From: Sphingobium algorifonticola
GTDB taxonomy: Bacteria; Pseudomonadota; Alphaproteobacteria; Sphingomonadales; Sphingomonadaceae
Length of the DNA stretch: 64,000 bases
Assembly: GCF_004005485.1 (NCBI RefSeq)
Contig: NZ_RZUL01000003.1
Location: 1 to 64,000, forward strand
Direction: 5' to 3'
Shown here: positions 8,829 through 19,207 of the stretch, piece by piece
Layout of the letters: the number at the start of each line of letters is the position of its first letter
How positions within the stretch are numbered: the stretch's first letter is position 1
Translations under genes and position numbers: made by a program
Notes under the pieces: generated by a model
What the model was told of the DNA's origin: nothing
Database searches by the model: none
What the model saw: only the letters and a program-made list of their open reading frames with translations

Positions 8829-9965
8829 TCAGTTGCGGGAGGCGGCGGGCGTCCATATGGCGTAGGTACGCCCGCGTAGCGCATCGATAACGCCGATGAA
8901 GGTGGCCGCGATCGATAGGGCTATTTCGGTTATCTGCGACAGCACTGGCACCGCAAACAGTCGGCCAGCGACGAACAGCGCACCGCTCGCCAGGGCCAGA
9001 CCGAGCGCATAGGCACCAAGACCGTTCAGCGTCATTGCAAGCAGCAGCGCGGCTATGCCGCAGGCCAATATCGGTGCGCCGAACCAGCGCAACAGCTTGT
9101 GCGACAGATATTTGTAGACATCTAGCGCCGTGAAATGCCGCCGGATGGAAGGCCAGAGATGGCGATGCGTGTTGAACGCCCGGCAGGCAATCCGCCGCTT
9201 TCGACGAAACTCGTCACGCGGATCGGTGGTGCCTTTTTCATAGGCGACGACATCGGACGCGCGGATCAACCGCAGACCGTGAAACGTCACGCTGATCGAG
9301 GCTGTCATGTCATCCAGCAGATGCGCGGGGACATGCGGATAGAGCGCGCGCCGTGTCGCGAAGATCGCGCCGTCGGCGCCCATCATCGATCCGCAGCGGG
9401 ATTCCAGTGCCTTGATATGCTCTTCCAGCCGCCAGTAGAGACCGCCGACGCTGGCCGTCACGCCATCGGCATCGTTGATATAGCGCAACGTGCCGGACAC
9501 GCCGCCAACGGCAGGATCGCGGAAATAGCTAAGGAGCGGTGTCACCGCCGCAGGATCGAGCAGGACATTTGCGTCGGTGAAGATACAGATGTCGCCGGTC
9601 GCTTGCGCCACCATGCGCCGCATACCCGTCGCCTTGCCCGTGCGTTCGGTCGCAGGCACAAGCGTGAGCAGGTCCGGCCGCCTCGCGAGCATCGCGGTCG
9701 TCGCGTCGCTACTCATGTCGGAATAGGCCAGGATCTCGATGTCAGGATTGCAGGCCTTGATCGCTTCGAGATTGGCGATCTTGGCGGGCAGCGCGGCCTC
9801 TTCGTTATAAGCGGAAAACAGCAGGCTTGCCGTGGGGAGCGGCGACGCGGGATCGGGCGCAAGCGGCCGTGCGCGCAACAGGCGCAGGCTCAGCGGATAG
9901 GTGACATAGGGGTGCAGGAACAGAACTGCACAGATCGCCGCCAGAAAATAGAAATGCGGTGACAT
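8829..9965 (-). CDS. Membrane glycosyltransferase family 2
   Basis: A GT-A fold domain sits between one N-terminal membrane segment (about residues 5-25) and several C-terminal ones (about 290-365). LLFSAYNEEAALP at 49-60 starts the fold, TDAN at 130-133 is the DxD-like metal site, MGADGAIFATRR at 195-206 is the acceptor loop, and RKRRIACRAF at 254-263 occupies the position of the QxxRW-type motif. This layout resembles processive or polyprenol-linked hexosyltransferases such as ExoA/IcaA relatives. It converges on the epimerase with 28 bases between stops. The sugar it transfers is unknown; its place among ugd, the epimerase and galU suggests exopolysaccharide work. Confidence 0.85.
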   Translation of the reverse strand: MSPHFYFLAAICAVLFLHPYVTYPLSLRLLRARPLAPDPASPLPTASLLFSAYNEEAALPAKIANLEAIKACNPDIEILAYSDMSSDATTAMLARRPDLLTLVPATERTGKATGMRRMVAQATGDICIFTDANVLLDPAAVTPLLSYFRDPAVGGVSGTLRYINDADGVTASVGGLYWRLEEHIKALESRCGSMMGADGAIFATRRALYPHVPAHLLDDMTASISVTFHGLRLIRASDVVAYEKGTTDPRDEFRRKRRIACRAFNTHRHLWPSIRRHFTALDVYKYLSHKLLRWFGAPILACGIAALLLAMTLNGLGAYALGLALASGALFVAGRLFAVPVLSQITEIALSIAATFIGVIDALRGRTYAIWTPAASRN

Positions 9966-9988
9966 GAGCGAAATGGCGACTTCCTGTC

Positions 9989-10019
9989 CAAAAGCTGTTC
10001 CCCGGCGCAGCCGGGGAAC
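9989..10019 (-). terminator. Hairpin between galU and the GT2 gene, probable galU terminator
   Basis: A perfect 10-bp stem, GTTCCCCGGC/GCCGGGGAAC, with a 3-base loop occupies 9997-10019. Read on the minus strand, which is the direction of galU, it is followed by AGCTTTTGG, a short T tract. It lies about 40 bases after the galU stop and 30 before the GT2 start. Confidence 0.55.
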
Positions 10020-10057
10020 GCTCTAGCCGCAGGTCAGGTCATCACGCAAGGACGCTG

Positions 10058-10930
10058 TCACGCGCTCCGCGCGAGCATCTTCGTCGCGAAATCGCGAATA
10101 TGCGCGCCGATGTCGTCGCGTTCCAGCGCCAGCGCGAAATTGGCTTCGATAAACCCGGCCTTGGAACCGCAGTCATAGCGGTCGCCTTTGAACGTCACGC
10201 CATGGAACGGCTGGCTGTCGATCAGCTTCGCCATGGAATCGGTAAGCTGGATTTCGCCGCCCGCGCCTTTGCCCTGCGTTTCCAGGAGTTTCATGACTTC
10301 CGGCTGGAGGATATAGCGGCCCGCGACGATCAGATTGGATGGCGCCGTTCCCGCCGCAGGCTTTTCCACCAGACCTTTTACGATCGTCAGGTCGCCATTG
10401 GTGCCCGCCGGATCGAGCACGCCATAGCTGGGCGTCTGTTCCATCGGCACTTCCAGCGCGCAGATGAGGTTGCCGCCTACCTGTTCATAGGCATCGACCA
10501 TCTGCTTGAGGCAACCGGGTGTGCCGTGCATGAACTCGTCGGGCAACAGGATGGCAAACGGCTCGTCACCGACGATATCGCGCGCGCACCAGATCGCATG
10601 GCCCAGGCCCAGGGGCTCCTGCTGACGGATGAACACAGCGTTGCCCGGCGCCAGCCGGGTTCCTTCCAGCGCCGACATGTCCTTGCCGCGTTCCCGCTGC
10701 GTCGCTTCCAACTCGAAGGCCATGTCGAAATGATCCTCGATCGCATTCTTGCCGCGCCCGGTGACGAAGATCATTTGTTCGATGCCCGCCTCCATGGCTT
10801 CATCGACGGCATATTGGATCAGCGGACGATCGACGACCGCCAGCAATTCTTTGGGTACGGCCTTCGTCGCGGGGAGGAAGCGGGTGCCGAGACCGGCAAC
10901 CGGGAAAACAGCCTTGCGTATCCGTTTCAT
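10058..10930 (-). CDS. galU: UTP-glucose-1-phosphate uridylyltransferase
   Basis: Makes UDP-glucose from glucose-1-phosphate and UTP, the precursor for the ugd step encoded nearby. The N-terminus reads RKAVFPVAGLGTRFLPATKAVPKE, the nucleotide-binding signature of GalU, followed by VDRPLIQYAVDEA, FVTGRGKNAIEDHFD, EPLGLGHAIWCA and LLPDEFM. Length (290 residues) is normal. It is a single gene with its own hairpin downstream, and 143 non-coding bases separate it from the membrane glycosyltransferase upstream. Confidence 0.95.
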   Translation of the reverse strand: MKRIRKAVFPVAGLGTRFLPATKAVPKELLAVVDRPLIQYAVDEAMEAGIEQMIFVTGRGKNAIEDHFDMAFELEATQRERGKDMSALEGTRLAPGNAVFIRQQEPLGLGHAIWCARDIVGDEPFAILLPDEFMHGTPGCLKQMVDAYEQVGGNLICALEVPMEQTPSYGVLDPAGTNGDLTIVKGLVEKPAAGTAPSNLIVAGRYILQPEVMKLLETQGKGAGGEIQLTDSMAKLIDSQPFHGVTFKGDRYDCGSKAGFIEANFALALERDDIGAHIRDFATKMLARSA

Positions 10931-11073
10931 GTGATTCCCACTGTTAAAGATGGAGAGCGTCTCGCCCGGCAGTCAACGCTTTGTCCTAGCCCGAATATCG
11001 TGACAATTGCGTGCAACGATGCACATCAAATCCGCATTTCGCAAGTGCGGTAACCATGTGCTTCGTTTCCCGG

Positions 11074-12822
11074 TCACCTGTTCAGAACACTCTGCCGCAG
11101 AGGCATGCCGCAACCAATGCTGTCCATGTGCGCGCGCAGCGTGGCGAGTGCACCGGCCTGGACACGCGCAGGCGGGATGCCGAGCGGAAGGAACGCCGCC
11201 CGGTCGAACAGCGCGACGCTGTATCCCGCGCAGAGCCGATCAATCGATGCAGTATCGAGCATCCCGAGCGAGAGCACCAGCGGCCGGACAAAGCGTCCGT
11301 GCTGGCTGCGCGCCAGATCGGTCGCGTAGACGCCGCCGCGCGGATCGACGATCACGAGATCGGTCGGGCTGGAGCGGATCAGCCGGTCGGCGGCGGCATA
11401 AGGCGCGACCCACAGATGCGCGCGCCAGGCAAGAAATGCCGTGCTGCAACAGGCAAGGACGCAGGCCGTCGCCAGCAACCGCAGCGGCAGGCGCCCCTGG
11501 CGTGACAAGGCGATCCAGCCATAGCCGCCCAGCAGACAGAAGCTGCCGATATAGCCGTGCATGTAGCGAAAGCCCCAGCCATAGACTTGAGCCGTCATCA
11601 GCGCCGCCCCCGCCGCGCAGCCCAGCGCCAGCGGGAGCACCGGTGTATCGCCCCGAAACAGACCGCGCCATCCGGCCGAGAGCACCGCCAGAACGGCCAG
11701 CGGTATCAGCAACAGGTTGTTCCAGGCAATGAAGCGGACCGAATAGGCAAGGGGGTACCAGCTACGGAACACGCGGCCGAAGAGGCTGGAAATCTTGTCG
11801 GCGACCCCGGCGGAGGGGCGTATGTCCGACGCCGGTCCGTAAAGATCGATCAGCAGTGCGGGCCACAGCTTCGCCCACAAGGCTACGATAACGACACAGA
11901 CCAGCGCATGAAAGGCAAGGGCCGCCCAGCGGCGGTTCAGTGCGAACCAGAACAAAAAGCCGACGATAAAAAGCAGGACGAAATGCCACTGGTGTAGCCC
12001 GCCAGCAAGCACCGCGACGATGGCGGCCGCGCCATGCCCCCGCCAGCCGCCGCGCAGAATAGCAGCCAGCCAAAGCATGTTGAACGCAAAATGACCGGTC
12101 ATCGCATAGGGCGTCATCGCCGTAACGAGAAGCTGCGCCGAGGTGAACGCCAGGAGCAGCGTCACCCACTGCGCATCCGGGCGGTCGGGGAACAGGAGGC
12201 GGGCATTATGCCACAATGCCGCAAGCCCGACAGCAAGCAGCACCGGCGCGGCCAGATCAGGATCGCCCAACCCGTCGAAAAGAGCGCGGATCGCGCTGTT
12301 CACCGGCAAATAGGTCGCCGCCCAATAATGGGTCGCGCCAAAGGGCGAAAAGAACTCCGGCACCAGTGCGCGGCGATAGTTGACCCATTCGGGCGGGATC
12401 GGCCAGGCGAGATGCCCGGCGCGCATATAGGCAGCGGCGAACTCCGCCATCTCTTCGTCACGCGACAGGCTGTAGTCCTGAAACACGATGGTCCGTCCGG
12501 CCCACGCCATCAGGAGGATTATCAGCATCGCGCCGCCCGCAATCCGCATGCTGGGCGGGCGCGGTGCGAAGGTCGATCCCCGTGTAGTCCAGAAGGCCAG
12601 CAAAACGATCGCGAGCAGGGTGCCCCACACCACGGGGAAATCCTGATCGAGCAAGAATATCTCTGCGATGCCGCGCCCCTTGGCCCAGCGGACATGCGCC
12701 AGATATGCCGCGCCAAGCAGCAACGCCATCGGGATGGTCCAGTCGAGCACCCATTCGCGTAGCCTGGCAGACGCCCCTGCTGACGTGTGCGTGACGGAGG
12801 AAGGCGGCGCGGCTGGCGTCAT
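11074..12822 (-). CDS. Multi-spanning membrane protein, GT-C (ArnT/PMT-like) glycosyltransferase
   Basis: About 580 residues with roughly ten to eleven hydrophobic segments and a C-terminal soluble part of about 100 residues. The first large loop carries YSLSRDEEMAEFAAAYMRAGHLAW at about residue 117, matching the DE-containing loop that binds metal and lipid-phosphate sugar in GT39/ArnT-type enzymes. Such enzymes move a sugar from a polyprenyl-phosphate carrier to lipid A, a glycan or protein on the periplasmic side. I chose ATG at 12822 because everything upstream in this frame is antisense to the LysR gene. The donor and acceptor cannot be inferred. Its stop lies 143 bases upstream of the galU start on the same strand. 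Confidence 0.7.
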   Translation of the reverse strand: MTPAAPPSSVTHTSAGASARLREWVLDWTIPMALLLGAAYLAHVRWAKGRGIAEIFLLDQDFPVVWGTLLAIVLLAFWTTRGSTFAPRPPSMRIAGGAMLIILLMAWAGRTIVFQDYSLSRDEEMAEFAAAYMRAGHLAWPIPPEWVNYRRALVPEFFSPFGATHYWAATYLPVNSAIRALFDGLGDPDLAAPVLLAVGLAALWHNARLLFPDRPDAQWVTLLLAFTSAQLLVTAMTPYAMTGHFAFNMLWLAAILRGGWRGHGAAAIVAVLAGGLHQWHFVLLFIVGFLFWFALNRRWAALAFHALVCVVIVALWAKLWPALLIDLYGPASDIRPSAGVADKISSLFGRVFRSWYPLAYSVRFIAWNNLLLIPLAVLAVLSAGWRGLFRGDTPVLPLALGCAAGAALMTAQVYGWGFRYMHGYIGSFCLLGGYGWIALSRQGRLPLRLLATACVLACCSTAFLAWRAHLWVAPYAAADRLIRSSPTDLVIVDPRGGVYATDLARSQHGRFVRPLVLSLGMLDTASIDRLCAGYSVALFDRAAFLPLGIPPARVQAGALATLRAHMDSIGCGMPLRQSVLNR

Positions 12823-12865
12823 GCGCGGTGTCTTTGCCGGGCGCGGACGGCGGTGGCAACCCTCT

Positions 12866-13765
12866 TCACCTCTGCCGGTCCCATGGTGGCACGGGCGAAT
12901 ATAAGCCCTTGAGGAATTGTATGAACGCCGCGAGCGCGGGTGGCATATGCGGCATGGGAGGATGCACGGCATAAATCGCGATCCCCTGCGCCCCGGCGAA
13001 ATCGGGCAGCATGCGTACCAGCGCACCCGAGTCCAGATCGCCATGGACATCCCACAAGGATCGCAAGGCGATGCCGACACCGCTGAGGGCCAGCTCGCGC
13101 ACCACTTCGCTGCTGTTCGTGCGCACATGACTGACGCCGTGATGCAGCACCGTACCGCGCGGACCGCTGAGCCGCCAGGGCAATTGGCCCGTGGCGGCGA
13201 GCAGGCGATGCCCGGCAAGCTCCGCCAGCCGCTGCGGGGTGCCATGGGCCGCAATATAGGCCGGTGCGGCGCACAGCACGCGGGCATTGTCCGCCAGGTG
13301 ATGCGCGGTGAGGCCGGGCGGTACATCGGCGGTAATGCGGATCGCGAGGTCGACAGTGCCTGCCATCAGATCGATGAAATCGTCCGAAAGGTCGAGCATA
13401 AAGTCGACGCGGGGGTGCGCGGATAGAAATGCCCCGACATGCGGCGCCAGATGAAGGCGTCCGAACGAGGTTGGCGCGGATATGCGAAGCGGCCCGCCGG
13501 GCGCTTCGACGTCGCCAGCCACTGACCGCTCCGCCTGCGCGAGCGCAGCCATGATGCCTTCAAGATCTGCATGAAACCTCTCGCCCTGCGCAGTCAGGGC
13601 AAGGCGGCGCGTCGACCGGTGGACCAGGCGCGTCCCGAGCCGCGTCTCCAGGCGGGAAAGCCGCTTTGACGCCATGGCGGGCGATATCCGCAGGCTGCGC
13701 CCTGCACCGGTCAGACTGCCGGTCGCGACAATCGCCATAAACAAGTCGTAATCGGGGTCCATCAT
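12866..13765 (-). CDS. LysR-family transcriptional regulator
   Basis: Residues about 5-62 form the winged helix-turn-helix ([44 protein letters not shown]), followed by a periplasmic-binding-protein-like effector domain starting near [17 protein letters not shown]. The 299-residue length is normal. Close sequence style is that of the CrgA/YhjC subgroup. It is transcribed away from malate synthase G with 93 bases between the two starts, so it may control glcB, itself, or both; that is inferred from arrangement only. The effector is unknown. Confidence 0.9.
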   Translation of the reverse strand: MMDPDYDLFMAIVATGSLTGAGRSLRISPAMASKRLSRLETRLGTRLVHRSTRRLALTAQGERFHADLEGIMAALAQAERSVAGDVEAPGGPLRISAPTSFGRLHLAPHVGAFLSAHPRVDFMLDLSDDFIDLMAGTVDLAIRITADVPPGLTAHHLADNARVLCAAPAYIAAHGTPQRLAELAGHRLLAATGQLPWRLSGPRGTVLHHGVSHVRTNSSEVVRELALSGVGIALRSLWDVHGDLDSGALVRMLPDFAGAQGIAIYAVHPPMPHMPPALAAFIQFLKGLYSPVPPWDRQR

Positions 13766-13858
13766 GATTTTTGCATAGTAAGAAAAACTGTTGATCCTTT
13801 TACTCCTCTAGTAGGAATAATGCCGATCGTCTACATGCTGCAGCGAAGGAGAGATGCC

Positions 13859-15964
13859 ATGACGATGATCCAGAAATCCGGCCTTCATGTCGCAGAGGTG
13901 CTGGCACGATTTACCGAGGAGCAAGCCTTGCCCGGTACCGGCATCGCGCCGGATGCGTTCTGGGCAGGCGTGGCCGATATTTTCGATCGTTTCGCGCCGC
14001 GCAATGCTGGGCTCCTCGCGAAGCGCGACGCCCTCCAGGCGCAGATCGATGACTGGCATCGCGAACGGGCGGGGAAGCCGATCGACATGGCCGAATATCG
14101 CGCCTTCCTGACGGCGATCGGGTATCTCGTTCCCGAACCCGACGCCTTTGCGATTACGTCCGCCAAGGTCGATGACGAATTGGCGACGCTGGCCGGGCCG
14201 CAGCTCGTCGTGCCGATCCTGAACGCGCGTTTCGTGCTGAACGCAGCCAATGCACGCTGGGGCAGCCTGTACGATGCGCTTTACGGCACCGATGCGATAC
14301 CGGGTGCGGCGAGCGGCAAGGGCTATGACGCGGAACGTGGCGCACAGGTCATTGCCTGGGCGAAGGCGTTTCTCGACAAGGCCGTGCCGCTGGCGTCGGG
14401 TTCATGGTCGGATTTGGATGATGTTTCCGGCGGTATCGCGCTGCGCGATCCCGCGCAATATGTCGGCCAGTCGGAAAAGGGCCGACTGTTCCGCCACAAT
14501 GGCCTGCATATCGAAGTGGTGTTCGATTCCGATCATCCCATCGGAAAGACCGATCCGGCGGGCATAGCCGACGTCATCCTCGAATCCGCCCTGTCCACCA
14601 TCTGCGATCTGGAAGATTCGGTCGCCGCCGTCGATGCGGAGGACAAGGTGGCCGCCTATGCCAACTGGCTGGGGCTGATGAAAGGCGATCTGGCGGACAC
14701 GTTCGAGAAAGGTGGGGCGATGATGACGCGCCGCCTCAATCCCGACCGCAATTACACCGCGCCTGATGGCGGCACGATCACGCTGCCGGGTCGCAGCCTG
14801 CTGTTCGTGCGCAATGTCGGGCATCTGATGACGACGCCCGCCGTCCGTCTCGCCGATGGCAGTGAAGCGCCGGAGGGCATTCTTGACGGCATCATGACCA
14901 GCCTGATCGCGCTGCATGACCTGAAGCGTGGCGGCGCGTTCGTGAACAGCCGCGCGGGCAGCATCTATATCGTCAAGCCCAAGATGCACGGGCCGGAGGA
15001 ATGCGCCTTCACAAACGACCTGTTCGACACGATCGAGGATCTGCTGGGGCTGGAGCGGTACACGATCAAGGTCGGCGTGATGGATGAGGAGCGCCGCACC
15101 TCCGCCAATCTTGCCGCCTGCATCCATGCGGTGAAGGACCGGATCGTGTTCATCAACACGGGTTTCCTCGATCGGACCGGCGACGAGATGCACACATCGA
15201 TGCAGGCCGGGCCGATGATCCGCAAGGGCGACATGAAGACGTCCGCGTGGATCAAGGCCTATGAGGATCGCAATGTGCAGATCGGCCTCGCCTGCGGCCT
15301 GTCGGGCAAGGCGCAGATCGGCAAGGGCATGTGGGCCGCGCCGGACCGGATGGCCGATATGCTGGAACAGAAGATCGGCCATCCGATGACCGGCGCGAAT
15401 ACCGCCTGGGTGCCGTCCCCCACTGCCGCGACGCTGCACGCGACGCATTATCATGCCGTCGACGTTTTTGCCCGGCAGGCGGAACGCAAGGCCGAACCCG
15501 TTGCGGACCTCGATGCGCTGCTGACCATTCCTGTCGCCGCCGGACAGAACTGGTCGCAGGAGGATATCGCGCAGGAGTTGGACAATAATGCGCAGGGCAT
15601 ATTGGGCTATGTCGTGCGCTGGGTCGATCAGGGGGTCGGTTGTTCGAAGGTGCCGGATATTCACGACGTCGGCCTGATGGAGGACCGCGCGACGCTACGC
15701 ATTTCTTCGCAGCACATGGCCAACTGGCTGCTGCATGGGGTGTGCACGGCGGAACAGGCGGATGCGGCGCTGGTCCGGATGGCGGCCAAGGTCGATGCGC
15801 AGAATGCTGGCGATCCGCTGTATCGCCCGATGGCGGGGCGGGAAGCGGAGAGCCTGGCGTTTCAGGCAGCGCGCGCGCTCGTGTTCGACGGGATCGAACA
15901 GCCCAACGGCTATACCGAGCCGCTGTTGCACAGCTATCGTGCACGCGTGAAAGCGGCGGGGTGA
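13859..15964 (+). CDS. glcB: Malate synthase G
   Basis: Condenses glyoxylate with acetyl-CoA to malate, for growth on acetate, fatty acids or glycolate. The protein (701 residues) is of the single-chain G type: long N-terminal region, then [17 protein letters not shown], the [10 protein letters not shown] segment, [18 protein letters not shown] and [16 protein letters not shown], all typical of GlcB. I place the start at ATG 13859 because AAGGAGA lies at 13846-13852, six bases ahead; ATG 13820 is less likely. No isocitrate lyase is in the window. The divergent LysR gene may regulate it. Confidence 0.95.
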   Translation: MTMIQKSGLHVAEVLARFTEEQALPGTGIAPDAFWAGVADIFDRFAPRNAGLLAKRDALQAQIDDWHRERAGKPIDMAEYRAFLTAIGYLVPEPDAFAITSAKVDDELATLAGPQLVVPILNARFVLNAANARWGSLYDALYGTDAIPGAASGKGYDAERGAQVIAWAKAFLDKAVPLASGSWSDLDDVSGGIALRDPAQYVGQSEKGRLFRHNGLHIEVVFDSDHPIGKTDPAGIADVILESALSTICDLEDSVAAVDAEDKVAAYANWLGLMKGDLADTFEKGGAMMTRRLNPDRNYTAPDGGTITLPGRSLLFVRNVGHLMTTPAVRLADGSEAPEGILDGIMTSLIALHDLKRGGAFVNSRAGSIYIVKPKMHGPEECAFTNDLFDTIEDLLGLERYTIKVGVMDEERRTSANLAACIHAVKDRIVFINTGFLDRTGDEMHTSMQAGPMIRKGDMKTSAWIKAYEDRNVQIGLACGLSGKAQIGKGMWAAPDRMADMLEQKIGHPMTGANTAWVPSPTAATLHATHYHAVDVFARQAERKAEPVADLDALLTIPVAAGQNWSQEDIAQELDNNAQGILGYVVRWVDQGVGCSKVPDIHDVGLMEDRATLRISSQHMANWLLHGVCTAEQADAALVRMAAKVDAQNAGDPLYRPMAGREAESLAFQAARALVFDGIEQPNGYTEPLLHSYRARVKAAG

Positions 15965-16066
15965 GTGTCTTTCGGTTCGTCGCATCTGCGGGAACCGGAA
16001 GCACATATGGGCATTCTCCTCGATAGCGGGTCGGCAAGGCATCTGACGCACAGAAGGAGATTTCTC

Positions 16067-16249
16067 ATGGGTGAACTGATCGACAAGGCCAAGGGCCTGG
16101 CGAACGAAGCCGCCGGCAATGTGAAGCAGGCTGTGGGCAATGCCCGTAACGACCCGGCGCAGGTTGCCGAAGGGCGCGCGCAGGAGCGTAAGGGCGAAGC
16201 GCAGAACCTCAAAGGCTCCGTAAAGGGCGCATTGGGCGACAAGGTCTGA
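16067..16249 (+). CDS. CsbD-like small stress protein
   Basis: A 60-residue hydrophilic protein starting MGELIDKAKGLANEAAGNVKQ. The K-G-x-A-x-E-A-x-G pattern, repeated later as RAQERKGEAQNLKGSVKGALGD, is that of the CsbD family, abundant stress-induced proteins of unknown biochemical role. A strong ribosome site, AGAAGGAGA, sits at 16052-16060, six bases before ATG 16067. This decides the start against the longer frame opening upstream. It stands alone between glcB and a terminator. Confidence 0.88.
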   Translation: MGELIDKAKGLANEAAGNVKQAVGNARNDPAQVAEGRAQERKGEAQNLKGSVKGALGDKV

Positions 16250-16282
16250 TCCGTCACGGATTGCGCCTGACATAGGCAAGGA

Positions 16283-16312
16283 AGGGCTGCACCACCGGTG
16301 CAGCCCTTTTTT
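16283..16312 (+). terminator. Strong rho-independent terminator after the CsbD-like gene
   Basis: An 11-bp perfect stem, AGGGCTGCACC/GGTGCAGCCCT, with a 3-base loop is followed by six T residues. It lies about 33 bases after the CsbD-like stop codon. Confidence 0.9.
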
Positions 16313-16426
16313 GTTGTGGCCATTTGGTTTCAGGCATTTCCCTGCCAAAACCCAAATTGACCCGCGCGTTTCCGCCGCTTAAGGGCATTGCATCATCGCT
16401 ATCCTTAAGAACGAGGGGCCACACCC

Positions 16427-17134
16427 ATGAAGAAGCTGTATCCCGATGCCGCCGCTGCTTTGGAGGGGCTTTTGTTCGACGGCATGCACATGTGCGCGGG
16501 GGGATTTGGCTTGTGCGGTATCCCTGAGCGCCTGATTGACGCGATCCGCGACGCAGGCACGAAAGACCTTACGATAGCGTCCAACAACGCAGGGATCGAC
16601 GGCGAGGGGCTGGGGAAGCTGCTCCGCACTCGGCAGGTCAAGAAGATGATTTCGAGCTATGTCGGCGAGAACAAAGAGTTCGAGCGGCAATATCTGGCAG
16701 GGGAGCTGGAAGTCGAGTTCTGTCCGCAGGGTACATTGGCGGAACGCTGCCGCGCGGGCGGGGCGGGTATTCCCGGTTTCTACACCAAGACCGGCGTCGG
16801 CACGCAGGTGGCCGAGGGCAAGGAAGTCAAGAGCTTCGACGGGCAGGACTATATACTGGAGCGCGGCATCTTTGCCGATCTGGCAATCATCAAGGGGTGG
16901 AAGGCCGACGAGTGCGGTAACCTCATCTTCCGCAAGACCGCGCGCAATTTCAACCAGCCGATGGCTACGGCAGCGAAAATCTGCGTTGCGGAAGTCGAGG
17001 AAATCGTGCCGGTGGGATCGCTCGATCCCGACAGCATTCACCTTCCGGGCATCTATGTGAAGCGCATGATCATCGGTGCGCCCTATGACAAGAAGATCGA
17101 GTTCCGCACTGTGCGTGAGAGGGAGAACGTATAA
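16427..17134 (+). CDS. 3-oxoacid CoA-transferase subunit A
   Basis: Alpha subunit of a succinyl-CoA:3-ketoacid (or acetoacetate) CoA-transferase, used to activate ketone bodies and similar acids. The family signature [23 protein letters not shown] and the [15 protein letters not shown] segment are present, along with [25 protein letters not shown]. Length (235 residues) is standard. GAGGGG precedes ATG 16427. The stop TAA shares its last base with the ATG of subunit B, so the two are translationally coupled. Confidence 0.93.
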   Translation: MKKLYPDAAAALEGLLFDGMHMCAGGFGLCGIPERLIDAIRDAGTKDLTIASNNAGIDGEGLGKLLRTRQVKKMISSYVGENKEFERQYLAGELEVEFCPQGTLAERCRAGGAGIPGFYTKTGVGTQVAEGKEVKSFDGQDYILERGIFADLAIIKGWKADECGNLIFRKTARNFNQPMATAAKICVAEVEEIVPVGSLDPDSIHLPGIYVKRMIIGAPYDKKIEFRTVRERENV

Positions 17135-17769
17135 TGCCCTGGACCCGTGACGAGATGGCCGCGCGCGCCGCGCAAGAATTGCAGGATGGCTTCTATGTGA
17201 ACCTGGGCATCGGCATTCCAACGCTGGTGGCGAACCATATCCCCGATGGCGTAGAGGTTACGCTTCAGTCCGAAAATGGCATGCTGGGCATTGGGCCATT
17301 TCCGTTCGCGGGGGAAGAGGACGCGGACCTTATCAACGCAGGCAAGCAGACGATCAGCGAACTGCCGCAGTCGGCCTATTTCAGCTCTTCAGACAGTTTC
17401 GCCATGATCCGCGGCGGGCATATCGACCTGACCGTGCTGGGCGCGATGGAAGTTGCGGAAAATGGCGATATCGCCAACTGGATGATCCCCGGCAAGATGA
17501 TCAAAGGGATGGGCGGCGCGATGGATCTGGTCGCGGGGGTCAAGAAGATCATCGTCGTGATGGAGCATACGTCCAAGAACGGCGACCCCAAGTTCATTCC
17601 CGCCTGTACCCTGCCGTTGACGGGCAAGAATGTTGTGGACATGATCATCACCGACATCGCCGTGTTCCAGCGGCCCGATCATGACAGTCCGTTCAAGCTG
17701 ATCGAGACCGCTCCGGGCGTATCGGCGGAGGATGTACAGGCAAGGACGACGGCGCATTACATCGTATAA
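17134..17769 (+). CDS. 3-oxoacid CoA-transferase subunit B
   Basis: Beta subunit, carrying the catalytic glutamate that forms the CoA thioester; here it is Glu47 in [34 protein letters not shown] and the [14 protein letters not shown] segment are typical. It overlaps subunit A by one base. The last 38 bases overlap the assigned start of the downstream serine hydrolase, suggesting one transcript. ScoA/B against the related AtoDA or PcaIJ cannot be separated by eye, though the sequence is most like the succinyl-CoA:acetoacetate type. Confidence 0.93.
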   Translation: MPWTRDEMAARAAQELQDGFYVNLGIGIPTLVANHIPDGVEVTLQSENGMLGIGPFPFAGEEDADLINAGKQTISELPQSAYFSSSDSFAMIRGGHIDLTVLGAMEVAENGDIANWMIPGKMIKGMGGAMDLVAGVKKIIVVMEHTSKNGDPKFIPACTLPLTGKNVVDMIITDIAVFQRPDHDSPFKLIETAPGVSAEDVQARTTAHYIV

Positions 17770-19093
17770 GATCAAGCGTAAGCCTCCCAAAGGCGGCCTG
17801 TTTTCGGGCTGGCGAACCAAGACGGTCGCCGCGTTGCTTCTGGGCGGTGTCGCGCTGGGCCTCGCGGCCTGGCCGTCGCACGGCCCGTCGCCGGATGGAT
17901 CACGCTGGCCGATCGCGGCGCTCGCAGCCCAGCCGCAGCTTCCGCTCAGCCCCGAAGACTGGCGTGGCAAGGTCGATTATCGCGCGTTCGACGCCCGCAT
18001 TCGCGCCATGATGGCGGACAAGGCGATGGCGGGTCTGGCCGTGGCGACGGTCGAGGATGGCAAGATCGTCTTCGTGCGCGGATACGGTCTTGCCTCCGTC
18101 GAAACGGGCGAGAAAGTGAATGAGCGCACGGCGTTCCGCTGGGCCTCGCTATCCAAGGGCGTGGCGGGCACGCTGGCGGCGCGGCTGGCGGCGGACGGGG
18201 TGCTGTCGCTGAACGATATGCTAGGCCAATATCCCACCACGCTGCGCCTGCCGGGTGAGGCACAGCGGATGCTGACGCTCGAGCAATTGCTCTCGCAACG
18301 CAGCGGCCTGCCGAAAAACGCCTATGACGACCGGCTGGAGGCGGGGCAGGAGCCGCAGGGCATCCGCCAGAGCTTCGCCGACGTACCCTTGGTCTGCGCA
18401 GTGGCGACCTGTCACAGCTATCAGAATGTCGCGTTCGACGCGATCAGCGAAGTCATCGGCGCGGCGACCGGCAAGCCTTATGGCGAAGTCGCGATGACGC
18501 GGCTGTTCCAGCCGATCGGCATGATCGGGGCGAGTGTCGGCATCGACGGGCTGCTGCGTGCGCAAAGCTGGGCGCGGCCGCATCGGGGACAGCGGACGCT
18601 GCCGGTGCTCGATTATTATTATCGCGTGCCCGCCGCCGCGGGCGTCAATTCCAGCATCGTCGATTTGGCCCGGTGGATGCAGGCGCAGATGGGGCTTTCC
18701 CCCGATGTGCTGCCCGCCGATGTGCTGACGACCGCGCAGCAGCCGCGCGTGAACACGCCGCGCGTCTATGGCAACACGCCGCTGGGGCGCGAACTGAAAG
18801 ATCCGGGCTATGGCCTTGGCATGCGCAGCTTCACCTACAAGGGGCATCGGCTGGTGGGGCACAGCGGTGCCGTATCGGGATATCGCTCCACGATGATGTT
18901 CGATCCCGCGACGAAAAGCGGCATCGTGATGCTGTGGAACAGCGACGCGGGCGTCCCCTTCCGGTTACAACCGGAGTTCTTCGACCAGTATTACGGACTG
19001 CCGTTTACCGACTGGCTGGCGCTGAAGCCGGGGCAGGGCGAAGGCGAAGAGGGGCTGGGGGTGACGGAGCCTACGGTGGTGAAGGAAAGGTGA
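17732..19093 (+). CDS. Serine hydrolase of the class C beta-lactamase / DD-peptidase family
   Basis: A hydrophobic segment near residues 31-47 after a basic stretch looks like a signal anchor or signal peptide. The penicillin-binding fold follows with SxxK at Ser139-Leu-Ser-Lys142, YQN at Tyr230-Asn232 in the YxN position, and HSG at His377-Gly379 in place of KTG. These fit the beta-lactamase family esterases/peptidases (EstB/AmpH type), so it may act on peptidoglycan peptides or esters and need not give drug resistance. The start is unsure: ATG 17732 overlaps scoB by 38 bases, with GGAGG only one base ahead. No later ATG precedes the hydrophobic segment. Confidence 0.82.
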   Translation: MYRQGRRRITSYKIKRKPPKGGLFSGWRTKTVAALLLGGVALGLAAWPSHGPSPDGSRWPIAALAAQPQLPLSPEDWRGKVDYRAFDARIRAMMADKAMAGLAVATVEDGKIVFVRGYGLASVETGEKVNERTAFRWASLSKGVAGTLAARLAADGVLSLNDMLGQYPTTLRLPGEAQRMLTLEQLLSQRSGLPKNAYDDRLEAGQEPQGIRQSFADVPLVCAVATCHSYQNVAFDAISEVIGAATGKPYGEVAMTRLFQPIGMIGASVGIDGLLRAQSWARPHRGQRTLPVLDYYYRVPAAAGVNSSIVDLARWMQAQMGLSPDVLPADVLTTAQQPRVNTPRVYGNTPLGRELKDPGYGLGMRSFTYKGHRLVGHSGAVSGYRSTMMFDPATKSGIVMLWNSDAGVPFRLQPEFFDQYYGLPFTDWLALKPGQGEGEEGLGVTEPTVVKER

Positions 19094-19207
19094 TCAAATA
19101 ACATTTTGCAAACCTGTTTATGTCAGGTTTTTGCACATCGCGGAGATATAATGTTGTAACTTCTCGGATATGCCGATCAACTTCATTGAAAATTGAACAG
19201 GCGAAAG

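Noticed and set aside
14402-15664. 420-codon minus-strand frame opposite glcB
   Set aside because: Antisense to malate synthase G, whose motifs are intact through the same bases.
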